Source of the DNA: Gammaproteobacteria bacterium
GTDB taxonomy: Bacteria > Pseudomonadota > Gammaproteobacteria > GRL18
NCBI GenBank assembly: GCA_016744375.1
Contig: JADGEM010000029.1
Span: 1 to 52,439, forward strand
Reading direction: 5' to 3'
DNA: 52,439 bases
Part shown: piece after piece, positions 41,870 through 51,656 of the stretch
How positions within the stretch are numbered: the stretch's first letter is position 1
How the letters are laid out: the number at the start of each line of letters is the position of its first letter
Program-made: the position numbers and the translations under genes
The notes under the pieces: model-generated
What the model saw: the letters and a program-made list of their open reading frames with translations, nothing else
Databases searched by the model: none
Told to the model about the DNA's origin: nothing

Positions 41870-43384
41870 TCACTTTAACCTGGAGAAATTTAACCAATAT
41901 CTAAAAGTATGTATTTTTAAAAGTTCAGCCTGAATGTCGCTCACCTGAGTTTGAGAGCTTTGTGCAAGTAGAGAGCTTCGTGCATAGCAGAGTGTGTTTA
42001 GCCGCCGGGCAATTTTTCCGAAAAGATCACTCTCATGGGTAGGAGATTGAGCTTGTGACCAGGCTTCAAGAGTACCACACTCCATCTGCGCCAGCAGCAG
42101 CTGCCTGATATCATGAGGGTCAGTTTTTTGTTGCAGCTGCAAGAGGTATTGTCGCCAGGCTAAAAAATTTTTTAGCCGCTTAAAACTCAACCATAACAGG
42201 CTAACAAGCATTAAAGTCCCTAACACAATAAAGACATAAGACCAGGCATCAGGAATATTCCAGACAGCAGGCAGTCTTTGAGATACTTTTTTTATTTTCC
42301 CATCGGCAGCATCAAAATAAGAAACTTCTATATGCAAGCCGGCACTCACTCCCATTGTCCATTGTGGAACAGGAAATTGATAATGCTGGATACTAGTAAA
42401 ATTTTCAGTGGTTTGATCTAGGACTCTGTTGGAGTGCTTCACAGATTCAGCCTTTAAACCTGAAAGTCTCATTAGTTGAGAACGAATGCCATAAATCTCT
42501 TCAGGCAAGGCACCTTTGTTCATGACCTCAATAAACCAGAATGGCTTATTTTTTTCATAAATCAGTCCGGTCTGAAGAAAAACCTTGCCGACAGGAATCG
42601 TCGGTGGAATATAACTGGGTAAGGGTTTTACTCTGACTTCAATACGAGGAAAATAGAAGCGCCAACGTCCTCTGCCACGCTGTACAATTGCAGGAGGATC
42701 AAGTTGAAAAACACCCGGACTTTGAGCACTCAGAAGCCAATTTAATTGTATTATTTTATGGCTGTTTATTTGTGTTGAATCCGCCCGCTTTATTTCAATC
42801 ATTTCGGTTTTTTGAATAAAAAACCCCGGAAAGAAATCAGAGGGCAAATCATCTTCCACAATCACTTCATTGGATGCATGCAACAGGTTTTGCCTGATGC
42901 TCACCTGAATAGTTTCACCCTGCCAGATGCTTTCAGTTAATAATTGCCCTGTGGGTGAAGGCTCTGCCTGTAAAAGCCCTTTATTAATAAACCAAAGCGG
43001 AGTGCCATTAATTTTATTTCGAACCAGCGGCTTTACCTCTATTTTAAGCGGCGCTGATACAGCGCCGCCCAGTGCAATGCTGGTTAGCACTTTATCACCC
43101 ACTACTCTTGGATGCAGGCGTAAAAACTCCGTGTACTGTATGAGACCATCAGGTAAATTTTCAGCTTCTGTATCCCGTAATTCAACAAAAAAATCTTCAT
43201 ACCATTGCTTCAGATTACTACTGCCAGGCACACTTTCACCAGTATAAATCAGACGCACGCTCAGGTATTTTCCTATTTCTACGGCGGTCTTATCCACAAC
43301 CACATTAAGCTCGGCAGCAGATATAATACTGGCTGTCAAGCTGAACAACAATAAAACAAAAAACATTACCCTTTGTTTTACCAT
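41870..43384 (-). CDS. batD: BatD-type secreted membrane protein (504 aa)
   Basis: Signal peptide (residues 1-23), a large extracytoplasmic beta-rich region including paired BatD motifs (VGDKVLTSIALGG; WQGETIQVSIRQNLL), a helix near 380-400 (WSYVFIVLGTLMLVSLLWLSF) and a cytoplasmic tail. Last gene of the moxR operon, overlapping batB by 7 bp. In other bacteria Bat proteins link MoxR-type AAA+ ATPases to envelope stress or oxygen tolerance; the role here is inferred. Confidence 0.82.
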   Translation of the reverse strand: MVKQRVMFFVLLLFSLTASIISAAELNVVVDKTAVEIGKYLSVRLIYTGESVPGSSNLKQWYEDFFVELRDTEAENLPDGLIQYTEFLRLHPRVVGDKVLTSIALGGAVSAPLKIEVKPLVRNKINGTPLWFINKGLLQAEPSPTGQLLTESIWQGETIQVSIRQNLLHASNEVIVEDDLPSDFFPGFFIQKTEMIEIKRADSTQINSHKIIQLNWLLSAQSPGVFQLDPPAIVQRGRGRWRFYFPRIEVRVKPLPSYIPPTIPVGKVFLQTGLIYEKNKPFWFIEVMNKGALPEEIYGIRSQLMRLSGLKAESVKHSNRVLDQTTENFTSIQHYQFPVPQWTMGVSAGLHIEVSYFDAADGKIKKVSQRLPAVWNIPDAWSYVFIVLGTLMLVSLLWLSFKRLKNFLAWRQYLLQLQQKTDPHDIRQLLLAQMECGTLEAWSQAQSPTHESDLFGKIARRLNTLCYARSSLLAQSSQTQVSDIQAELLKIHTFRYWLNFSRLK

Positions 43385-45075
43385 GTCCTTGAACCCTCAA
43401 TTTCAATCGCTTCATCCGGTACATAATGAAGACCTGCTTCAATTGACATGAGACGATTAAACAAACCCGATGTCTGTTGCGGTACATGGCCCTGCTTCGC
43501 TGAAACCCAGACACCGCTGGCAGATAAGGTCTTTGTTTTATCAATACTTTGTATACGTTTTATGCCACGTTCAATTAACAGTTGTTGTTCACTGGGCATT
43601 AAACCCGATAATATTGTTTTCGTCTTATCCATTTGCTGCAGATAAATCCCTTCAGCAATCCTGCCGTCAAAATCTTCAGGCAATTTATGTGCAGATGATA
43701 ACCAATCTGCTCGCTGCATGGTTCTGGCAATATCTGCAAAATGTCGTCTAATACTTTTAGCAAGACTGTCTGCAAACGACTGATTAATACGGGTCTTTGA
43801 TTCGGGTACACCAAGAGATGCAGCATCCTGAAATAAAATGGAAGCCTGTTCATAATCCCCCAGTTTAAAGTGTGTGTTCGCCAGATTAAAGACTGCTTTT
43901 CCTCGTCGTTCTTTATTCTCAGTCGACCATGCTGCTGATGCAAAGGACTGTTGAGCACAGGCATAATCTTTCATTTGATAACAATTCACACCTTCACTAA
44001 AGTATTCAAAATATTTATCATGAGAAGAATAACACCCGCTTAGAAAGAATATCAGTGAAAGCGCTGTCAGCTTATAGGGTGTCTTTCTGCTGATCTGTAA
44101 TGCCAGAAGACTCAATAAAATCCCACCTGAAAGTGGGATAAAAAAATACTCATTCCAGAGAATTTGATGATTAAACTCTGGATCAATGCGTGGCTTTGCT
44201 AAACCAAGAACTTGTTCAAGTTTTTCATCTGGCAGTGATTCCGCATTATGGTATGTACCTCCGGCTTGCTCTGTTATTTCTTTTAACCAGCCAGTTTGTC
44301 GACGGCTGACAATGACTTTACCCTCAACTGTGAGCGATTGGTAAGTTCCAACGGGGATTCTAACTGCCTCAGAGCGGCCCACACCAATCACCGTCAGATT
44401 TAATATTTTGTCTGCAGAAATATGAGCAATAAATCCCTCAGCAGCATCACTGGCCTTACTGCCAAGATCACCATCACTGAATAAAACAATCTGTTTTTTG
44501 CCTTTAAAATCCTTTAATTGTCCAATTGCCGCCTGCAATGATACAGCAAGATTGTTACCCAGTGTCGGGGGAGTGAATTGATGCAGCTGGGTCACATAAT
44601 GCTTTAGTAAGTCTTTATCTTTAGTGGGAATAAGAAGTGTATGAGAGTATCCAGAATAAATAATAAGTCCCATACGAAGCTGCGTGGGGAATTTTTCCAG
44701 CCAGTACTTAAGGATATTCTGAGCTTGGACAATACGATTTATTTTTTCATCAACCGCCTTCATCGATTGGGAAAAATCAATAATGGCAATCACAGCAACA
44801 TCATCTGTCTGTAATGCTGGAGGAATTTTCTGAGGACTTCTGGGACCGGCCAGAGCAAGACAGAGTAAGGCCCATGCAAGAGCAAAAAAGATCTGGCTCA
44901 GTATCTGACGTGATGATTGAGAAGGCACCTGCAGCCAGGGTAATAAAGATTCATCCGCTATTTCCTGCCAGATTTTTTTCTGATGATAGTACACCATGAA
45001 TACTATCAGCAGTGGAATTAGTAGTGCAAACAGCCATAGAGGCTCACGCAAATAAAGGGAATCAAACACCTTCAT
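43378..45075 (-). CDS. batB: BatB/BatC-like vWA protein with TPR repeats (565 aa)
   Basis: Two N-terminal membrane helices (for example LFALLIPLLIVFMVYY), a vWA domain with MIDAS motif DFSQSMKAVD and DGDLGSKASD, a further helix (LSGGILLSLLALQIS), then TPR repeats (FNLANTHFKLGDYEQA). This joins what are separate batB and batC genes elsewhere. Start ATG 45075 overlaps the end of batA by 14 bp; the GGGGG just before it is too close, so GTG 45069 is an alternative. A TM-like LSLIFFLSGCYSS segment may mark an ancestral lipoprotein start. Confidence 0.82.
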   Translation of the reverse strand: MKVFDSLYLREPLWLFALLIPLLIVFMVYYHQKKIWQEIADESLLPWLQVPSQSSRQILSQIFFALAWALLCLALAGPRSPQKIPPALQTDDVAVIAIIDFSQSMKAVDEKINRIVQAQNILKYWLEKFPTQLRMGLIIYSGYSHTLLIPTKDKDLLKHYVTQLHQFTPPTLGNNLAVSLQAAIGQLKDFKGKKQIVLFSDGDLGSKASDAAEGFIAHISADKILNLTVIGVGRSEAVRIPVGTYQSLTVEGKVIVSRRQTGWLKEITEQAGGTYHNAESLPDEKLEQVLGLAKPRIDPEFNHQILWNEYFFIPLSGGILLSLLALQISRKTPYKLTALSLIFFLSGCYSSHDKYFEYFSEGVNCYQMKDYACAQQSFASAAWSTENKERRGKAVFNLANTHFKLGDYEQASILFQDAASLGVPESKTRINQSFADSLAKSIRRHFADIARTMQRADWLSSAHKLPEDFDGRIAEGIYLQQMDKTKTILSGLMPSEQQLLIERGIKRIQSIDKTKTLSASGVWVSAKQGHVPQQTSGLFNRLMSIEAGLHYVPDEAIEIEGSRTW

Positions 45076-46069
45076 CCCCCTTAAAAAAGGCAGTATAGAG
45101 AAGTAACACCATAGCAATACCCAGAGGCAGTGGATACCAGGGTTCACTTAATCTTAAAGCCTGTTCTTTCTTTATCGGCTTACGATGGCGCTTTTCAATG
45201 GTTAAAAGTGCTTCACTAAATCCCTGTGCATCCAGCGCATGAAATAAGAGCCCCTGCCCCTTCTCAGCCACCTTCTGCAACATATTTAAATTAGCCGCCT
45301 CATAAATCAAACTGCTATTGCCCAGGGACTCAGCTTCCGGATCAGAAGAACCCACGGCAATAACATAAACACTAAAGCCATTATCGGCCAGTTCTTGTGC
45401 CGCATTTTCGGGTGAAACTGAGCCAATTTGAGTACCGCCATCAGAGACTATTACCACAACTTTTTCCTGCTGATCTTTAAATTGCTCACGTACCAGCTGG
45501 AGACTTGCCCCCATATCAGAGATTCGACCACCCAGAAAAGTTCTGATGCGATTAACAGCATCTTCTATGACCGCTTTATCTCCGGTCAATGGCAGCCACA
45601 GAGAAGGTGGATTCCCAAGAGTAACCAGCCCCATGCGGGTACCTGAATAATTGTTGACAAACTTTTTCAATAATAATCGTGCCAGGTCAATACGGCTCAA
45701 TGCCTCCCCTTCAATTTCATAATCACTCAAAGTCATTGAAAGTGCTGTATCCACAACTAAAATCAGATCAACCGCTTCTGAGTTTTTTTCCTGTCCAAAA
45801 AAATGACTATAACGTACCGGTTGCGCCAGAGCCAGAATCATAAAACTCATTGCAATTGCCATATTCCGATCAGCCTGCATTTTTTTTATCTTTGCTCTCT
45901 CACTGTTTTTTTCAAAAGATAAGTCGTGTAAAAGCGGATAGCGCATCGCCAGCATTGGTAAAATTCTGGGCCACGCTGATGGGTAACGACGACGCCAATA
46001 AAGCCACAGCCAGGGAACAGGCAGCGAGAAAAGCCAGTAGGCTTGCAGTAAAGCGATATCAGCGTTCAT
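45062..46069 (-). CDS. batA: BatA-type vWA membrane protein (335 aa)
   Basis: N-terminal membrane segments (LLQAYWLFSLPVPWLWLYW; NMAIAMSFMILALAQPV), a vWA domain with MIDAS sequence DTALSMTL (DxxxS with Asp) and SDGGTQIG, and a C-terminal helix (WYPLPLGIAMVLLLYTAFF). The classic DxSxS is DTALS, so metal binding may be altered. It overlaps the DUF4381 and batB genes at both ends. Confidence 0.85.
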   Translation of the reverse strand: MNADIALLQAYWLFSLPVPWLWLYWRRRYPSAWPRILPMLAMRYPLLHDLSFEKNSERAKIKKMQADRNMAIAMSFMILALAQPVRYSHFFGQEKNSEAVDLILVVDTALSMTLSDYEIEGEALSRIDLARLLLKKFVNNYSGTRMGLVTLGNPPSLWLPLTGDKAVIEDAVNRIRTFLGGRISDMGASLQLVREQFKDQQEKVVVIVSDGGTQIGSVSPENAAQELADNGFSVYVIAVGSSDPEAESLGNSSLIYEAANLNMLQKVAEKGQGLLFHALDAQGFSEALLTIEKRHRKPIKKEQALRLSEPWYPLPLGIAMVLLLYTAFFKGDEGV

Positions 46070-46427
46070 ATTTAGCTCTTACAATTAAAGCAAGCAATTC
46101 ACTGCTTTCCGGGGGCTGACGCTGAAAACGCAGATGATCAATTTGTGGTCGGGTTAATTGATTGTTTTTATGCTTTTTTGTCTCTCTCAAGTCAAGTAAA
46201 TAAGCCAGTCGATGCGCGGCTTCACGTGAGGACAGCTTTTCCTGTTTCAGCTGATGCTCAAGTTCAGTCAGGGGATCATTAAAGTATTGCCATAAAAAAT
46301 ACAATATAAAAAACAGCCCGATCAAACTAATAATAATTCCTGTCAATAATAGCCACACTGGTATGTCCGTGTCCGGTGCTGCTGATAAATAAATATCAGC
46401 CATTTGTTCCAGTCTGGCCTGAGTCAT
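46059..46427 (-). CDS. DUF4381 membrane protein of the moxR operon (122 aa)
   Basis: One clear membrane helix (LLTGIIISLIGLFFILYFLW) after a short N-terminus, then a basic cytoplasmic helical region. The pattern matches DUF4381 proteins found between DUF58 and BatA genes in proteobacterial moxR operons. Its start overlaps the DUF58 stop by 4 bp (ATGA) and its stop overlaps batA. Confidence 0.8.
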   Translation of the reverse strand: MTQARLEQMADIYLSAAPDTDIPVWLLLTGIIISLIGLFFILYFLWQYFNDPLTELEHQLKQEKLSSREAAHRLAYLLDLRETKKHKNNQLTRPQIDHLRFQRQPPESSELLALIVRAKYER

Positions 46428-47356
46428 TCCAGATCTCCGGTCCCAAACGATGAAAGCTCATTTTGCTCAACAGACAGCTGAAGATAGTTTATATTCGCCT
46501 GCCGAAATTGCCTGCTTATCCTTTCTGTGCGTTGCTGCAACGCTTGCTGTAAAAGAAAAATCTGTTTGCTGCTTTTTGCCGGAAGCTGTTGTGTTTTTTG
46601 GCCCCACTGTAATTGCATCGAAGCACTTAACAATGCTTTTTCTAAGCCCTCTCGAGTTTCAAAAGGATCCGTAATCTGTACTGCCGTTGTTCTGCAGTGG
46701 TTTCCCAGCAGATGCAGTATTTTATTATCTTCTTTCCCCAGCCCATAAAAATCAGATAACAAAATCAGTTCACTACCCCTTGCTACATGCTGTTCTAATC
46801 CAGCAATAATTCTTTTCCAGTTGCTATCATGCGGTGTTTCCATCTCACAGGGAGGGCAAGGGCTGTTAGCAAGTTTTGCCATTAATTTAAGGCTGGCCAT
46901 ACCTTGCTGGGGCGGCAACCAATGGCTGGGTTCATCCAGTAAGACTGCAGATATTTCACGCCCCGAACGTGCTTCACGCCCCCCCAGCCAGAGAGCCAGA
47001 CGCAATGCCTGAGTGACTTTTAATCGGGTTCGTGTTGCATAGCGCATGGCAGTACGACGATCAATTAACAAACAAAGCGATTGACTCATTTCATTATGGT
47101 AAGTTCGAATTAGAGGTTTCCCTGTACGGGCAGTGGCACGCCAGTCAATATGACGTGGTTCATCCCCAGGCAGGTAAGCTCTGACTTCTGCAAAATCACT
47201 GCCTGCACCTCTGGCTGAAGTGATTTGTTCTCCAACACGTCCTCGCTGAAATAAAGCACTGGAATAATCTGCTTTTTTAACAGGTGCCGCAAAGATGAGC
47301 TGGTTAATTTCCTGCTCAGTTAACAGATTTTGGGAAATAACAGACTGTCCAAACAT
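46424..47356 (-). CDS. DUF58-domain protein (310 aa)
   Basis: The DUF58 signature AEVRAYLPGDEPRHIDWRATART is complete, with a vWA-like fold before and after (LCLLIDRRTAMRY). These soluble proteins are constant partners of MoxR ATPases and likely substrates or adaptors. 12 bp after moxR, 4-bp overlap with DUF4381. Confidence 0.9.
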   Translation of the reverse strand: MFGQSVISQNLLTEQEINQLIFAAPVKKADYSSALFQRGRVGEQITSARGAGSDFAEVRAYLPGDEPRHIDWRATARTGKPLIRTYHNEMSQSLCLLIDRRTAMRYATRTRLKVTQALRLALWLGGREARSGREISAVLLDEPSHWLPPQQGMASLKLMAKLANSPCPPCEMETPHDSNWKRIIAGLEQHVARGSELILLSDFYGLGKEDNKILHLLGNHCRTTAVQITDPFETREGLEKALLSASMQLQWGQKTQQLPAKSSKQIFLLQQALQQRTERISRQFRQANINYLQLSVEQNELSSFGTGDLE

Positions 47357-47368
47357 CTCTGATTAAGC

Positions 47369-48331
47369 CTAAGGTGCTTTAATTGTCTTGAGCAGTGCAC
47401 TAATAATATCATCGACACTCACCCCTTCAGCCTGAGCCGAGAAGTCCAGCACCAGACGATGACGCAGCACATCAGGAGCCAGAGCAACAACATCTTCCGG
47501 CAGAACATAATCTCGATCATCAAGAAATGCACGGGCCATAGAAGCCCGTAATAATGAAATTGAAGCCCGTGGAGAAGCACCAATTTGAATCATATCAGAC
47601 CACTCCGGCAGATGCCGGGACAGATTTCGAGTGGCCACGACTAACTCAACCACAAAACGCTCAAGAGTTTCTTCAATAAAGACATCATTCACCTGTTGCC
47701 GCAAAGAAAGAATTTCATTGGGTTTAAGTGCTGCGGTAACTGATTCCTCAACATGCCCTTCATGTGCCTTTCTAGCCAGTCTGGATATTTTAATTTCTTC
47801 TTCCAGACTAGGGTAGTCCAAAATAATCTGGAACAAAAAACGATCCAGCTGAGCTTCCGGTAATCGATAAGTGCCCGACTGTTCCAGTGGATTTTGTGTG
47901 GCCAGGACCATAAAAAGATCAGGCAATGATCGCGTCTTACCTCCTACGGTAATCTGGTGCTCAGCCATTGCTTCAAGCAATGCCGACTGGACTTTGGGAG
48001 GTGCCCGGTTAATTTCATCAGCTAATAGAATCTCATTAAACAATGGCCCTTCAACAAACCGAAAAGTCCCGTTGCCTGATTCATAAATTTCACTACCGGT
48101 GAGATCACCCGGCATTAAATCCGGTGTAAACTGAATCCTCTGAAAACGTGCATCAAGCCCTGTTGCAAGAGCATGCACAATCGTTGTCTTGGCTAGTCCC
48201 GGAGGTCCTTCCAGTAATACATGACCTCCGGCTAATACTGCAATTACAAGACGATCAAGTAATTCATTCTGGCCAACAATCACGGAACTAAGCTGGGCTC
48301 TTAATTCATGCAAGCGGTGAATATTTGTCAT
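47369..48331 (-). CDS. moxR: MoxR-family AAA+ ATPase (320 aa)
   Basis: Walker A LLEGPPGLAKTTIVHAL, Walker B LLADEINRAPPKVQSALLEAM, sensor ATQNPLEQSGTYRLPEAQLDRF. The MoxR group acts as a chaperone-like ATPase assembling or activating vWA-containing complexes. It is the first gene of an apparently complete moxR-DUF58-DUF4381-batA-batB-batD operon on the minus strand. Confidence 0.95.
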   Translation of the reverse strand: MTNIHRLHELRAQLSSVIVGQNELLDRLVIAVLAGGHVLLEGPPGLAKTTIVHALATGLDARFQRIQFTPDLMPGDLTGSEIYESGNGTFRFVEGPLFNEILLADEINRAPPKVQSALLEAMAEHQITVGGKTRSLPDLFMVLATQNPLEQSGTYRLPEAQLDRFLFQIILDYPSLEEEIKISRLARKAHEGHVEESVTAALKPNEILSLRQQVNDVFIEETLERFVVELVVATRNLSRHLPEWSDMIQIGASPRASISLLRASMARAFLDDRDYVLPEDVVALAPDVLRHRLVLDFSAQAEGVSVDDIISALLKTIKAP

Positions 48332-48717
48332 AGGTAAGTTTTTCTTTATTTTGTACTATACAATTAGTTTAGCAGATTAACTGCAAGCCAAAAAGTATGC
48401 TTTATAATTGCTTATTCTCACAGACAACCCATTGATTATGATGAAAAACTTTGACATAGTTTCAAAAATAGTTTATTAGTGTAACCTTCGTTGGTTACCG
48501 GATAACGGAGTTAATCACGGATACCAACGAAGGTTACACTAAGCAATGAGTTTTTTTAGCTATCGTGATCCATTTTTTGCAATCAGAAGTCTATAGCCAG
48601 CATTGAGAACTAGCCGCTTCACCAGACAAGCTGGTGAGCTTCTATCAATATCACTTTAAAGCTTTATACTCTTAGTCCACTCCCTCTAAAATAATATGTT
48701 AATAAGACAGAGTTTGA
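48332..48717. other. Divergent intergenic region between moxR and the plus-strand cluster
   Basis: No gene. It contains the 20-bp-arm palindrome at 48476-48542. The promoters of moxR (minus) and the 211-aa gene (plus) should lie here; no strong consensus boxes were found. Confidence 0.5.
48476..48542. repeat. 20-bp perfect inverted repeat with 27-nt loop
   Basis: Arms at 48476-48495 and 48523-48542 are exact reverse complements (TTAGTGTAACC... and ...GGTTACACTAA). The loop itself holds a second weaker pairing (GTTACCGG and nearby). Such palindromes usually occur many times in a genome as REP-like or MITE-type elements. Confidence 0.8.
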
Positions 48718-49353
48718 ATGACTGAAATTAAAAAGCTATTTTTTATTATCTACTTATTTCCAGTACTTGCTTTCGCTCAACCAGACTCTGTATCTGAAGT
48801 CACTACCGATGCCGCAACAGGATTAAAAACCTGGTCATTAATTCAATCCAGTCTGGATTTGCGACTGGTCCAGCGTTTACCCGATCAAACTCGTGGCTTT
48901 TATCAAGGCAGAGGTTTTACTAAACAGCAAGCTGACGACATAGGCACATCATGCGTCTTTCAGACCATTGTTAAAAATACTGCTTTAAAAGGATCAGGTG
49001 AGCCCATCTCTATTTCACTTAAAACGTGGCGTTTAAAGAAAATTCATGTACCTCTTAATAGTCTCTCTAAAGAAGAGCCGGAACAGGGAATAAAACTCAA
49101 AGAGGACTGGGCCAAAGAATGGTCGTCGATAAAGGACAAAGAAAAACAGGTTAAACTCTCTGCCCGAATTGCCTTCAAATGGTCAACCTTTCCCAGTGAA
49201 CAGACCTTTGAACCCGGCGGTGATTACAATTGGGGGATGATCAGTTTTGGTTTAGCACCCGGCGAGCAATTTGACTTACAGCTTGTCTGGCAAACCACTC
49301 AGCAGTCCTATAAAAAATGGCTCAGAAATATTCAGTGCCCTAAAGATAGATAA
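48718..49353 (+). CDS. Periplasmic hypothetical protein (211 aa)
   Basis: A signal peptide (residues 1-20, LFFIIYLFPVLAFA-QPD) precedes a soluble domain with two cysteines (C81-like SCVFQT and the C-terminal QCPKDR) and a regularly spaced GGDYNWGMISFGLAPG motif. I recognise no named family. It is followed 8 bp later by a TlpA-like thioredoxin gene, so it may be a substrate or partner of that protein. Confidence 0.75.
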   Translation: MTEIKKLFFIIYLFPVLAFAQPDSVSEVTTDAATGLKTWSLIQSSLDLRLVQRLPDQTRGFYQGRGFTKQQADDIGTSCVFQTIVKNTALKGSGEPISISLKTWRLKKIHVPLNSLSKEEPEQGIKLKEDWAKEWSSIKDKEKQVKLSARIAFKWSTFPSEQTFEPGGDYNWGMISFGLAPGEQFDLQLVWQTTQQSYKKWLRNIQCPKDR

Positions 49354-49361
49354 GGAATAAT

Positions 49362-49877
49362 ATGTTTAAAATAACGCTCAAGCTCCTACTGATAATAATC
49401 AGCCTGATTTGTATAAGCTCTGTTTCTGCCGCTCAGTCTTTAACCAGACTTTCCAATCCTGAGATGGCTCCTGATTTTACCTTACAGGATATGGATGGCG
49501 TTGAACACAAGTTATCAGATTATAAGGGCCAGCCTGTCATTGTTAATTTCTGGGCAACCTGGTGCCCGCCCTGTCGAGCAGAAATGCCATCAATGGAACG
49601 GGCTTGGAATAAACTGAAAGATCAGGGCGTTGCCATGCTGGCCATTAATGTCGGTGAAGACGAGGATACTATTTTTACTTTTCTGGGTGACTATCCGGCT
49701 AATTTTACAATTTTATTAGATCAAACCGGGACCACCTCAGAAGCATGGCCACTAAGAGGTTTACCCACAACATTTATTATTTCCCCTGATGGCCGAATCA
49801 TTTACCAGGCCATTGGCGGCAGAGAATGGGATGATGAGCAGTTATTGCAACAGATCCTGGCACTTAAAAAGCAGTAA
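49362..49877 (+). CDS. TlpA/ResA-type periplasmic thioredoxin (171 aa)
   Basis: Signal peptide or anchor (LLLIIISLICISSVSAAQ), then a thioredoxin fold with the redox motif FWATWCPPCRAEMP and the cis-Pro region LRGLPTTFIISPDG. Such proteins reduce disulfides outside the membrane, often for cytochrome c maturation. AAGGA precedes ATG 49362. The neighbouring cytochrome c gene is on the other strand, so a link is possible but unproven. Confidence 0.9.
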   Translation: MFKITLKLLLIIISLICISSVSAAQSLTRLSNPEMAPDFTLQDMDGVEHKLSDYKGQPVIVNFWATWCPPCRAEMPSMERAWNKLKDQGVAMLAINVGEDEDTIFTFLGDYPANFTILLDQTGTTSEAWPLRGLPTTFIISPDGRIIYQAIGGREWDDEQLLQQILALKKQ

Positions 49878-49969
49878 ATCGCGTAAACTTACTAGTTGCC
49901 ATATTTTATTACATAGACTTTTTCATAAAATAAGATATAATTTGATTATCGTACACTTATCATCAAATT

Positions 49970-50365
49970 ATGAAATTATTTACTTTACCTGTTTTTATTC
50001 ATTCTGTCCCCGCCGGCTTTCCATCACCTGCGGATGATTATCTTGATCGTTCTTTAGATCTCAATGATTATCTTATCAGACACCCTGCAGCCACATATCT
50101 TGCCCGTGCCAAAGGTGATTCAATGGAAGGCTGCGGCATCTATGACGGTGATTTATTAATTGTAGATCGTAGTCTGGAGCCACAGCATGGGCAAGTTATT
50201 ATTGCTGCACTGGACGGGCAACTGACCTGTAAGATCCTGGATAAAAACAAGCATTGCCTGATTTCAGCCAATAAAAATTATACCCCCATTGGCATCAATG
50301 AGTTCTCCGATCTGATCATTGAAGGCGTTGTTATCCACTCGATACGCCATCACCTTTTTCCCTAA
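49970..50365 (+). CDS. umuD: UmuD, self-cleaving subunit of DNA polymerase V (131 aa)
   Basis: LexA-like S24 peptidase: catalytic Ser in KGDSMEGCGI and Lys in DGQLTCKILDK, with the cleavage-site region PAGFPSP near residue 15. RecA-stimulated cleavage gives active UmuD'. Length is that of UmuD. umuC begins 12 bp later. I found no clear LexA box (CTG-N10-CAG) in the 90 bp upstream; a TATAAT is present. Confidence 0.93.
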   Translation: MKLFTLPVFIHSVPAGFPSPADDYLDRSLDLNDYLIRHPAATYLARAKGDSMEGCGIYDGDLLIVDRSLEPQHGQVIIAALDGQLTCKILDKNKHCLISANKNYTPIGINEFSDLIIEGVVIHSIRHHLFP

Positions 50366-50377
50366 AGAGAGGCAAGC

Positions 50378-51646
50378 ATGTTCTGCCTGGTTGACTGTAA
50401 CAGCTTCTACGCATCCTGTGAGCAGGTATTTCGTCCAGATTTACGCAATAAACCCGTTGTGGTTCTCTCAAATAATGACTGTTTTATTGTGGCACGTTCT
50501 GCTCAGGCTAAAGCTATGGGAATTGGTGATTTACAGACAATCTTTGAAATCAAATCCTGGATGCAGCAACAACAGGTGACAATATTTTCCAGCAACTACT
50601 CCCTGTATGGTGATCTGTCTGCCCGGGTGATGGAAACCTTGAGGTTATTTTCTTCTCAGGTTGAAATTTACAGTATTGATGAAATGTTTCTTTATCTGGA
50701 CGATACCAGTGACTCAAGAGCAAGCGACTCAATGAATCATTATGGCCATCAAATTAAAAATACCATTCTTAAACATACTGCAATGCCTGTCAGTGTCGGC
50801 ATCGCCCCCACAAAAACACTGGCAAAACTGGCAAACCGGGCTGCCAAGACCATAGCAAAGTGCCAGGGAGTCTGTGTTCTGGATACTGCTGAAAAATGGG
50901 ACTGGATGAAAAAACGCACCCCGGTTAATAAGATTTGGGGGATATCTTCTCGTTTTTCAGCACGTTTGGCCGAGTTAAATATTTATACCGCTCTGGAGCT
51001 GGCTAATGCCGATCCCAAATACATACGGCGTTATTTTAATATCTGTGTGGAACGCATTGTTGAAGAACTCAATGGCCGTGCCTGTCTGTCATTAGAAGAA
51101 ATACCAGCAGTCAAAAAACAAATTTATTGCTCCCGATCATTTGCCAATAAAAGCACTCACTTACCCTCCATATTGAATGCTGTCAGTCTTTACGTTGCTC
51201 GTGCCTGTGAAAAACTTCGGGCCCAGCAATCATTCTGTCGCTCATTGCAGGTCCTGCTTTATAGCGCAAATTATGAAAGCAGCTACCATAGCCGCCACCA
51301 GGTTATTCAACTGCCTTATCCCTGCGATGATACACGATTAATTTCAAATATTGCTCGTACTGCAATACAGCACCTGTTTAAACCAGGGGTTGCTTACATT
51401 AAAGCAGGAGTAGGATTGCTGGACCTCAGTGCAAAGAAACAGCAGCAGCTGGATATGTTCCACTCAGGGCAATCGGCTAAAACCGATCAGCTAATGGCAG
51501 TAGTGGACAGGATTAATAGCACTCATGGTAAAAACTCTATTTATATTGCTGCGGAGGGTGTACATAAAAAATGGGCCATGCGTCAGGCTTATCGCTCACC
51601 ATCCTATACAAGCCGATGGAGTGAGTTACCTGAGATAGTCTGTTAA
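50378..51646 (+). CDS. umuC: UmuC, translesion Y-family polymerase (422 aa)
   Basis: Y-family motifs: FCLVDCNSFYASCEQVF (first metal Asp), SNNDCFIVARSAQAKAMG and YSIDEMFLYLD (catalytic Asp-Glu), followed by the little-finger domain and a C-terminal DUF4113-like tail (KTDQLMAVVDRINSTHGKNS, IYIAAEG). It copies past lesions in damaged DNA, at the cost of mutations. Complete length; co-transcribed with umuD. Confidence 0.95.
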   Translation: MFCLVDCNSFYASCEQVFRPDLRNKPVVVLSNNDCFIVARSAQAKAMGIGDLQTIFEIKSWMQQQQVTIFSSNYSLYGDLSARVMETLRLFSSQVEIYSIDEMFLYLDDTSDSRASDSMNHYGHQIKNTILKHTAMPVSVGIAPTKTLAKLANRAAKTIAKCQGVCVLDTAEKWDWMKKRTPVNKIWGISSRFSARLAELNIYTALELANADPKYIRRYFNICVERIVEELNGRACLSLEEIPAVKKQIYCSRSFANKSTHLPSILNAVSLYVARACEKLRAQQSFCRSLQVLLYSANYESSYHSRHQVIQLPYPCDDTRLISNIARTAIQHLFKPGVAYIKAGVGLLDLSAKKQQQLDMFHSGQSAKTDQLMAVVDRINSTHGKNSIYIAAEGVHKKWAMRQAYRSPSYTSRWSELPEIVC

Positions 51647-51656
51647 GACTGGAATA

